Shown piece after piece: positions 33,867 to 40,067 of a stretch of 64,000 nt of DNA. Made by a program: the position numbers and the translations under genes. This DNA is from Flavisphingomonas formosensis (GTDB taxonomy: Bacteria > Pseudomonadota > Alphaproteobacteria > Sphingomonadales > Sphingomonadaceae). The notes below the pieces were generated by a model. That model worked only from the letters and a program-made list of their open reading frames with translations, was not told the origin of the DNA and did not search any database. The stretch lies in the NCBI RefSeq assembly GCF_009755815.1, contig NZ_WRPK01000009.1:62001-126000 (forward strand), read 5' to 3'. Position 1 is the stretch's first letter. Each line of letters starts with the position of its first letter.

Positions 33867-34883
33867 ATGGCGGACAAGCTGCACGACGAGATCGCCTGGG
33901 TCTCGGACAGCACGGGTTTCGGCCGGGCGAAGCCGATCGACGACTATTATCACGGCAAGATGGGCGTCACGGGATCGACGCTGACCGAGACCTGGTGCTG
34001 GGGATTCCAGCATCCGAAAACCAACACCCACTGCTTCATCTATATCTACATGCATCCCAATGTCGGCTCGGTGACCGGCGGGCTCTGGGTGCATCGCGGC
34101 ACGCGGTCGCACGCGATGTTCGCCGATTTTCACGACATGCACAGCAACATGTCCGACGACATATTCGACCAGGATCGCAATATTCGGCTCGCCAACGGCC
34201 TGCGCGTCGAATTCCTCGATCCGATGAAGCAGCAGCGCATCACCTATCGCCACGAGGGGCGCCGCTTCGCGATCGATCTGACCTTCACCGCGTTCATGGA
34301 TGCGGCGATGCGGTCCAATAACAAGCATTTCGAACAGGGCATGCACGTCACCGGCACGTGCGAGCTCGACGGGGAGATGATGCGGATCGACTGCCTCTAC
34401 AATCGCGATCGCAGCTGGGGTGAGCTGCGGCCGGAGATGACCTTGTCGGTGCCGCCCTACACCTGGATGAACGGACTGTTCTCCAAGGACTTCGTGTTCA
34501 ACATCGGTGCGCATGACGATCCGGCGCTCGATCCCGAATGGATGGGCAAGCTCGAGGTGGCGGCGGACAAGATCGTCAAGGACGCCTGGATCTGGCGCGA
34601 CGGCAAGCTCCTGAAGCTGCCCAAAGTCTCCAAGATCACCAAGCGTGACGCCAACCTCTTTCCCGTCCGCAGCATCATCCATGCCGAGGACGAGGAAGGC
34701 CGCGCCTTCGAGTTCGTCGGCGAGGTGACCGCGACCGTGCCGTGGAGTCCATGGCATAATTGCCATTGCCATATCGGGCTGGCGCGCTGGACCTCGCCGC
34801 AGGTCGACGGGATTGGCTGGGGCGAGACGCAGGAGGTGCAGTGGAACGACTATCTACGCCTGTGCGGGCCGGCGCCGCGTTGA
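33867..34883 (+). CDS. conserved protein of unknown function (possible DUF7064/CrtC-like calycin)
   Basis: 338 residues from the ATG at 33867 (AAGGGAGAGCC upstream). Notable segments are ETWCWGFQHPKTNTHCFIYI, HDMHSNMSDDIFDQD, FEQGMHVTGTCELDGE, YNRDRSWGELRPE, and WHNCHCHIGLARW near the C-terminus. The protein is rich in His, Trp and beta-strand pattern with no signal peptide. It recalls two-domain lipocalin-like proteins near carotenoid hydratases that occur in sphingomonad and mycobacterial catabolic clusters. I cannot assign an activity. It stands between an OYE and an aldo/keto reductase on the same strand. Confidence 0.75.
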   Translation: MADKLHDEIAWVSDSTGFGRAKPIDDYYHGKMGVTGSTLTETWCWGFQHPKTNTHCFIYIYMHPNVGSVTGGLWVHRGTRSHAMFADFHDMHSNMSDDIFDQDRNIRLANGLRVEFLDPMKQQRITYRHEGRRFAIDLTFTAFMDAAMRSNNKHFEQGMHVTGTCELDGEMMRIDCLYNRDRSWGELRPEMTLSVPPYTWMNGLFSKDFVFNIGAHDDPALDPEWMGKLEVAADKIVKDAWIWRDGKLLKLPKVSKITKRDANLFPVRSIIHAEDEEGRAFEFVGEVTATVPWSPWHNCHCHIGLARWTSPQVDGIGWGETQEVQWNDYLRLCGPAPR

Positions 34884-34892
34884 GGAAGGGCG

Positions 34893-35924
34893 ATGCAGTA
34901 TCGCCTGCTCGGCCGTAGCGGCCTCGTCGTATCGCGCCTCGCCTTCGGCGCGATGACATTCACCGCGGGTAACCGCATCAATCCGGCGCTCTATCGTACC
35001 GAGGCGGGGGAGGCGGACCGGCTGGTCGGCATGGCGCTCGATGCCGGCGTCACATTCTTCGACACCGCGGACGTCTATGCCGGCGGGGAATCGGAGGCGA
35101 TGCTGGGCCGGGCGCTCGGCGCGCGGCGCAAGGATGTGGTGCTGGCGACCAAGGTAGGCGGCCGGACGGGGGAAGGGCTGAACGAGGCCGGCCTATCGCG
35201 CGGGCGAATCATGGCGGCGGTGGATGCGAGCTTGGCGCGGCTCGGCACCGACTGGATCGACGTCTATATCGTCCACCGCTTCGATCCGCTGACGCCGATC
35301 GAGGAGACGCTGCGCGCGCTCGACGATATCGTGCGCGCGGGAAAGGTGCGCTATCTCGGCTTCTCCAACTGGCCGGCCTGGGGCGCGGCGGCGGCGATGG
35401 AGCTTGCCCGTGCCCACGGGCTCGCTCCGTTCACCCACGGCCAGATGTATTATTCGCTCGCTGGCCGCGACATCGAGCACGACTATCTGGACATGGCGGC
35501 GCGCTACGGTCTCGGCCTCTCCGTCTGGAGCCCGCTCTCCGGCGGGTTGCTGACCGGCAAATATCGGGGCGGCGACGGGGACGGCCGGCTCGCGACGTTC
35601 GACATGATGCCGATCGACCGCAGCCGGATCGATGCGCTGCTCGATACGATTATAGCAATCGCCGGCGATCGCGCAGCATCGCCAGCGCAGGTCGCGCTAG
35701 GTTGGTTGCTTTCTCGGCCGGCGGTGACGAGCATCATCCTGGGGGCGTCGAAGGCGGTGCAGCTGGCCGACACGCTTGGTGCTGTCGATCTCGCGCTGGA
35801 GGCCGAAGAACTGGCGCGGCTGGATGCGGTGTCGGCGACCGAGGCGCCTTATCCAGGGTGGTTCCTGCAGCGTTACGGCGATACCGTGTTGGCGGCGGCT
35901 TTGGCGAATCTTCCGTCATCCTGA
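34893..35924 (+). CDS. aldo/keto reductase
   Basis: 343 residues; GGAAGGGCG precedes the ATG. Catalytic Asp57 and Tyr62 (FFDTADVYAGGESE), Lys87 (ATKVGG) and His in YIVHRFDP form the tetrad. FSNWPAWG and IILGASKAVQL are family segments of the YajO/Kv-beta type. The last three codons and the TGA come from the palindromic repeat at 35914-36008, so the native 3' end was replaced by repeat sequence. Confidence 0.92.
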   Translation: MQYRLLGRSGLVVSRLAFGAMTFTAGNRINPALYRTEAGEADRLVGMALDAGVTFFDTADVYAGGESEAMLGRALGARRKDVVLATKVGGRTGEGLNEAGLSRGRIMAAVDASLARLGTDWIDVYIVHRFDPLTPIEETLRALDDIVRAGKVRYLGFSNWPAWGAAAAMELARAHGLAPFTHGQMYYSLAGRDIEHDYLDMAARYGLGLSVWSPLSGGLLTGKYRGGDGDGRLATFDMMPIDRSRIDALLDTIIAIAGDRAASPAQVALGWLLSRPAVTSIILGASKAVQLADTLGAVDLALEAEELARLDAVSATEAPYPGWFLQRYGDTVLAAALANLPSS

Positions 35925-36008
35925 CGAAGTCAGGATCCATTGGCCGTAGCATATCGTCTTATCGGCAATGCTGCGGCCAATCGATGCCGGCTCAAGTCCG
36001 GGATGACG
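35914..36008. repeat. three-hairpin palindromic repeat, copy E, overlapping a gene end
   Basis: It runs from CGTCATCCTGACGAAGTCAGGAT through an imperfect central stem (CATTGGCCGTAGCAT with its partner) to GGCTCAAGTCCGGGATGACG. It overlaps the aldo/keto reductase end by 11 bases and supplies its stop codon. Confidence 0.8.
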
Positions 36009-36050
36009 AAGAAGAAAACGCCTCCTGCCTTACAATCTTGTTGAAGGCTC

Positions 36051-36470
36051 TCACCCCTCCGGCCGCGCTCCGTCGAAGAACACGTCGGTGAGCAGCAGGC
36101 TGTCGAGATATTCGTGCGATTCCGCGATCTGTCCGTCCCGAAACCGCAGCAGGAAATGATAGCGGTTGCGATAGGGCTTGCCTGAGACATGCACGGCGTC
36201 CGAATGCGCGATCACGGATACGCGGTCTTCCTCGGCCGTCGTCTCGTCGATGATGATCCGGAGCCCGGTCTCGGGGAAGAGCTGCGGCAGCATTGCGATC
36301 ATCGCGCGGATCGCGTCGCGGCCGCGCGTCTCGGGCGGGAGCATCGTCCGGCTCTGAACGAGGATGGCGCCACCCTCGGCGAACATCGCGGCGACTCCAT
36401 CGGCATCGCCCTGCGCAATGCGCTCGAGATATTCGCGGGCGAGCGCGCGGTTGGTTTCGATCGTGGACAT
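36051..36470 (-). CDS. SnoaL-like/NTF2-fold protein
   Basis: 139 residues from the ATG at 36470, with AAGGAAAGCC upstream; the longer frame overlaps the next gene and is rejected. ALAREYLERIAQGDADGVAA, MFAEGGAILVQSRTM, ETRGRDAIRAMIAMLPQ and YHFLLRFRDGQIAESHEYLD give the typical SnoaL polyketide-cyclase layout with the terminal active-site strand. It is the last gene of a three-gene minus-strand group with ABM and PNPOx-like genes. Confidence 0.86.
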   Translation of the reverse strand: MSTIETNRALAREYLERIAQGDADGVAAMFAEGGAILVQSRTMLPPETRGRDAIRAMIAMLPQLFPETGLRIIIDETTAEEDRVSVIAHSDAVHVSGKPYRNRYHFLLRFRDGQIAESHEYLDSLLLTDVFFDGARPEG

Positions 36471-36490
36471 GGCTTTCCTTCGATCCCGGA

Positions 36491-36787
36491 TCAGGCAGCG
36501 GCGACGAGGGCCGGCCAAACGGTCTTTTCGGGCGGCTCGGCGAGAATCTGAGCCATCATATCCATCATCCCGGTCTCGGTTCGCCAGGCGATATAGGCGT
36601 CGTAGGCCGCCTCGCTGTCCCACGTCTCGATGAACAGCACCCGCGTTTCGTCGCGCACGATGCGGATGCTGCCGAAGCCGGGGCGCGTCGCCGTCTCCTT
36701 GATCGCTTCGGGCAGGCTCGCGCAGAAAGCGTCGACCGCCCCCGGCTTGAGCGTGAGGCCCAGCGTCACCGTCACCTTATCCGTCAT
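36491..36787 (-). CDS. antibiotic biosynthesis monooxygenase (ABM) family protein
   Basis: 98 residues with GGAGGGAAGG before the ATG. VTVTLGLTLKPGAVDAFCAS, GFGSIRIVRDETRVLFIETW and AAYDAYIAWR match the ABM/dimeric ferredoxin-like fold. Some members oxidise quinol-type rings without cofactor, while others are detoxifiers. It is 20 bp upstream of the SnoaL-like gene on the same strand. Confidence 0.83.
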   Translation of the reverse strand: MTDKVTVTLGLTLKPGAVDAFCASLPEAIKETATRPGFGSIRIVRDETRVLFIETWDSEAAYDAYIAWRTETGMMDMMAQILAEPPEKTVWPALVAAA

Positions 36788-36810
36788 CCTTCCCTCCGTT
36801 GCGCGTCGCC

Positions 36811-37341
36811 TCAGGCGAACAGCTTCTCGAAACCGCCGTCGATCCCGGCCTCGTGCGCCAGCTTGTCGCCATCATAGCTGATCGCCTTCTCCGGCGTGAA
36901 CTCGAACACCACCCGGCCCGCTATGTCGAGATCGGCCGCGATCGCGGCGATTCGCGCTTCGTCCGTGCCCTTGTGCATGCGCCGGGCGAAGGCGTCGAAG
37001 AACCAGCCCTTCACCAAGGGTGCGTCATGGGCATGGACTCTGGTCCTGCCCTTGTAGCTGATCGCCTTGCCGGTCTTCATGTCGGTGCCTGCACTGGAGA
37101 TGCAGAGGCAAGAGCGCGGATCGCGGCGGATTGCGGCGACGCGTGCGCGGCTTTCCATCAGGCACAGCCAGAAGCGGCCCTCATGCAGCAGATAGCACAT
37201 CACGACACCGACCGGCTCGCCGGCCCTGGTCGTCCACATGAAGACGCATTCATTCTGCTTGGCGAAAAGCTCGGCCTCGCGCGCCGCGTCGAGTGCGAAG
37301 CCGCGTATGTCCACCGAGAAGCCTTCATTGGCATCTGCCAT
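36811..37341 (-). CDS. pyridoxamine 5'-phosphate oxidase family protein (flavin/F420 fold)
   Basis: 176 residues; GGAGGCGCGG precedes the ATG. ELFAKQNECVFMWTTRAGEP, VVMCYLLHEGRFWLCLMES, ARVAAIRRDPRSCLCIS and KAISYKGRTRVH follow the PNPOx-like split-barrel pattern. Such proteins use FMN or F420, or bind haem, to reduce small molecules. It is the first gene of the minus-strand group with the ABM and SnoaL-like genes; the substrate is unknown. Confidence 0.82.
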   Translation of the reverse strand: MADANEGFSVDIRGFALDAAREAELFAKQNECVFMWTTRAGEPVGVVMCYLLHEGRFWLCLMESRARVAAIRRDPRSCLCISSAGTDMKTGKAISYKGRTRVHAHDAPLVKGWFFDAFARRMHKGTDEARIAAIAADLDIAGRVVFEFTPEKAISYDGDKLAHEAGIDGGFEKLFA

Positions 37342-37721
37342 CCGCGCCTCCGTCGTTCGGCCGATATCGTCGTGCCAATGCTGCTAGGCCGGAAGCCGGG
37401 AACCGGCAACGGCGGCCCGACAGCGGGAGCGCAACGCGCCTTGACTGCTTCTGCACTTGGTCACGGTGGATAAGGTGGCGGTGTGAAGTACATGGTAGTG
37501 CGGGTTGCGATCGAACCGGACGAAAGCCCTTTTCCCTCAGGGGAGCCGTTGCGAATTGGCCGAGTGCTCTCGAAATGCGTCATCCCAGCGAAAACTGGGA
37601 TCACTCTCAAGCCTGAGCCGAGTGCCGTTTGAAAGCGATGCCAGCTTCCGCTGGTATGACGCGGATCCACGTAACGGTCCCTAAAAGCGAGGGATGAAGA
37701 AAGAACACAGGAAAGAGAGTG
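37342..37721. other. divergent intergenic region with a variant palindromic repeat
   Basis: This 380-bp gap lies between the PNPOx-like gene (-) and the molybdopterin oxidoreductase gene (+). It holds the variant repeat at 37578-37661. No ORF with a ribosome site is seen in the rest. GGAAAGAGAGTG is the likely ribosome site for the plus-strand gene. Confidence 0.4.
37578..37661. repeat. palindromic repeat, variant 2
   Basis: CGTCATCCCAG-CGAAAA-CTGGGATC forms the first stem and GATGCCAGC-TTCC-GCTGGTATGACG the second, with about 34 unpaired bases between. The ends match the main family but there is no central long stem. The copy at 6368-6440 has the same design. Confidence 0.7.
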
Positions 37722-39905
37722 ATGATGGCGACGCAACATGTCTCCTTCTGCCGGATCTGCTCGGGCGGGTGCGGCACGCTGCTGACGGTGGAGGAGGATG
37801 GGCGCATCTCCTCCGTGCGCGGCGATCCGGACAATGGGATGACGCGCGGCTATGCCTGTTTCAAGGGGCTGCAGGCGGAGGCGGCGCATCACGGCCCCGC
37901 CCGGCGGCTCCATCCGCTGAAGCGTAGGGCGGACGGCAGCTATCAGCGCATCGGGCTGGAGCAGGCACTGGACGAGATTGCCGAGCGGATCGGCGCGATC
38001 CTCGCCGAGGATGGCGGCGACGCGCTCGCCGTCTTCTGCGGCAATGGCGGGATGTTCAATGCGCTCGCTTATGGCATCCATCCCGATTTCCTGCGCGCCA
38101 TGGGATCGCGCAACTATTTCTCGACACTGACCATCGATCAGTCGAGCAAGGCAGTCGCGCAGGGGCGTCTCGGCAGCTGGAAGGCAGGGTTGCCCGATTT
38201 CCAGACCTCCGACGTTTCGCTGTTCTTCGGGGCGAACCCGCTCGTCTCGCATGGCTCCGTCGGCTTCCTCGCGGTCGATCCGGTCAAGCGGCTGCGCGAG
38301 GCGCGGGCCAATGGGCTCAAGCTGATCGTGGTCGACCCGCGCAGGACGGAGACGGCGCGCAACGCCGATCTCTTTCTCCAGCCCTATCCTGGGCAGGATG
38401 TCGGTATCGCCGCGGCGTTGATCCGGTTGATCCTGGTCGAAGGTTGGCACGATCGCGACTTCTGCGCGCGCTATGTCGGCGCCGAGGGGCTGGGGCGGTT
38501 GGCCGAGGCGGTCGCGCCGTTCACGCCGGAGGCGGTGGAAACGCGCGCGGGGTTGGCGCCGGGCCAGATCCGCCAGGTAGCGGAGATGTTTGCGCGCGAT
38601 GCCCGGAGCGGCGCGGCACACAGTGCGACGGGCGTATGCATGGCGCCGGATTCGGTGCTCGCGCATCAGCTGATCGAGACGCTCAACGTCATCTGCGGCC
38701 GCTATCTGCGCGCGGGCGAGCGGGTGCATTCGCTCAACCTGATGTGTCCGCCGACCGAGCTGCGCGAAGGCGTGGTGCCGCCGATGCGCTTCTGGGAGGC
38801 GGGCGGGCCGAGCCGCATCCGTGGCGCCTACAGCCTGGGCGACGAACGGCCGACCGCGACGCTGACCGACGAGATATTGACGCCCGGCCCGGGCCGGATC
38901 CGAGCGCTGATCGTCGATGGCGGCGATCCGGTCACCAGCTTTCCCGACCGCGGCCGAACCCAACGGGCGCTGCACGCGCTCGACCTGCTCGTCGCGATCG
39001 ATCCCTGGCCGTCGGGCACCAGCGCCTTCGCGCACTATGTGATCCCGCCGCTGATGCAGTATGAGCGAGCGGACATCCCGCTGAAGCTGGGGGACATGCC
39101 GCTCTGGCCCGGTGCCTGGCTGCAGTTTACGCCGCCGGTCCTGGCCCCGCCGGATGGCGCGGAGGTGGTGAACGACTGGTATGTCTTCTGGTCGATCGCC
39201 AGCCGTCTCGGTCGTACGATCGAGTTCGACGGCTCCGGCCCCCTCGACATGGTGACGCCGCCGACCGATGAGGAAATGATCGATCGCCGGCTCAGCGTCG
39301 GCGGCTATTCGCTTGCCGACCTGCGCGCCCATCCGCATGGCCGCGACCATCCGATTGCGCAGGACGTCGTCCTGCCCTGCGCCGAGGGCGATGAGGCGCG
39401 GTTCGAGGTGATGGCGGACGACGTCGCCGCCGATCTGCGGCGCTTCTGGGAGGAGGGGGATCGGCCGGGCGCCATAACCCGCGACGGCGAGGCCTTCACC
39501 CATCTGCTTTCGACGCGACGGATGCGCGACCTGTTCAACAGCAATGGCCGTCATGTCCCCACGGTTCGCCGCCGCACACCGACCAATCCTGCCTTCCTCA
39601 ATCCGGAGGATCTTGCCGCACTCGACATCGTGCCCGGCGATCTGGTCGAGATCGTGTCGGCGCATGGGCGGGTGCGCGCCATTGCCGCGGTGGATGCGGA
39701 TGTGCGCCCCGGCGTCGTCTCCATGGCGCATGGCTGGGGCGGTATGCCGGGCAATCCGGGAGAAGATCCCGCAGTGCATGGCGCGGGCGTCAACGAGCTG
39801 ATCGACACGGTCGAGCGGGTCGAGCCGGTCAATGCGATGCCGCATATGTCGGCGGTGCCGGTGAATATCCTGCGTGTTGTCGCGCAAAGCGCGGCAGCGG
39901 CGTGA
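37722..39905 (+). CDS. molybdopterin-dependent oxidoreductase (formate dehydrogenase/BisC-like)
   Basis: 727 residues from the ATG at 37722; a GTG at 37719 and an ATG at 37725 are equally close. A [4Fe-4S] site lies at the N-terminus: Cys10, Cys13, Cys17 and Cys46 (CRICSGGC ... GYACFKG). Pterin-binding segments include FFGANPLVSHGS, VVDPRRTETA and the C-terminal ALDIVPGDLVEIVSAHG. Where formate dehydrogenases have Cys or Sec, this protein has TIDQSSK, suggesting an Asp or Ser molybdenum ligand. There is no Tat signal, so it is cytoplasmic. No Fe-S or flavin partner gene adjoins it. Hydroxylation or reduction of an organic substrate is possible. Confidence 0.9.
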   Translation: MMATQHVSFCRICSGGCGTLLTVEEDGRISSVRGDPDNGMTRGYACFKGLQAEAAHHGPARRLHPLKRRADGSYQRIGLEQALDEIAERIGAILAEDGGDALAVFCGNGGMFNALAYGIHPDFLRAMGSRNYFSTLTIDQSSKAVAQGRLGSWKAGLPDFQTSDVSLFFGANPLVSHGSVGFLAVDPVKRLREARANGLKLIVVDPRRTETARNADLFLQPYPGQDVGIAAALIRLILVEGWHDRDFCARYVGAEGLGRLAEAVAPFTPEAVETRAGLAPGQIRQVAEMFARDARSGAAHSATGVCMAPDSVLAHQLIETLNVICGRYLRAGERVHSLNLMCPPTELREGVVPPMRFWEAGGPSRIRGAYSLGDERPTATLTDEILTPGPGRIRALIVDGGDPVTSFPDRGRTQRALHALDLLVAIDPWPSGTSAFAHYVIPPLMQYERADIPLKLGDMPLWPGAWLQFTPPVLAPPDGAEVVNDWYVFWSIASRLGRTIEFDGSGPLDMVTPPTDEEMIDRRLSVGGYSLADLRAHPHGRDHPIAQDVVLPCAEGDEARFEVMADDVAADLRRFWEEGDRPGAITRDGEAFTHLLSTRRMRDLFNSNGRHVPTVRRRTPTNPAFLNPEDLAALDIVPGDLVEIVSAHGRVRAIAAVDADVRPGVVSMAHGWGGMPGNPGEDPAVHGAGVNELIDTVERVEPVNAMPHMSAVPVNILRVVAQSAAAA

Positions 39906-40067
39906 CGCTTTATCCTCCTATGGGGTTGAAAGGTGGCGTGCAGGAAGATCGCAATCCGCATGCCCCGAGATGACCGCCGCTTTGCCTGACCGGGCAGCGC
40001 GGCTTGTCACGCTCCCGGGCAGCGCGACTATGGCGCAAGACGGCACAGCCGCGGGGAGGAGCATGAG
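39906..40067. other. intergenic region with short direct repeat
   Basis: This 162-bp gap holds two exact copies of CCGGGCAGCGCG (39990-40001 and 40015-40026), 25 bases apart, upstream of the PQQ dehydrogenase. The spacing puts them about 2.5 helical turns apart. They could bind a regulator or be chance in GC-rich sequence. GGGGAGGAGC is the ribosome site. Confidence 0.35.

Noticed and set aside
37461-39887. An 808-codon antisense frame opposite the molybdopterin gene
   Set aside because: Same mirror effect; the plus strand has full cluster and pterin motifs.
39990-40026. Direct repeat CCGGGCAGCGCG twice as a definite regulator site
   Set aside because: Only two 12-bp copies in GC-rich sequence; noted in the gap description but too weak for a separate claim.
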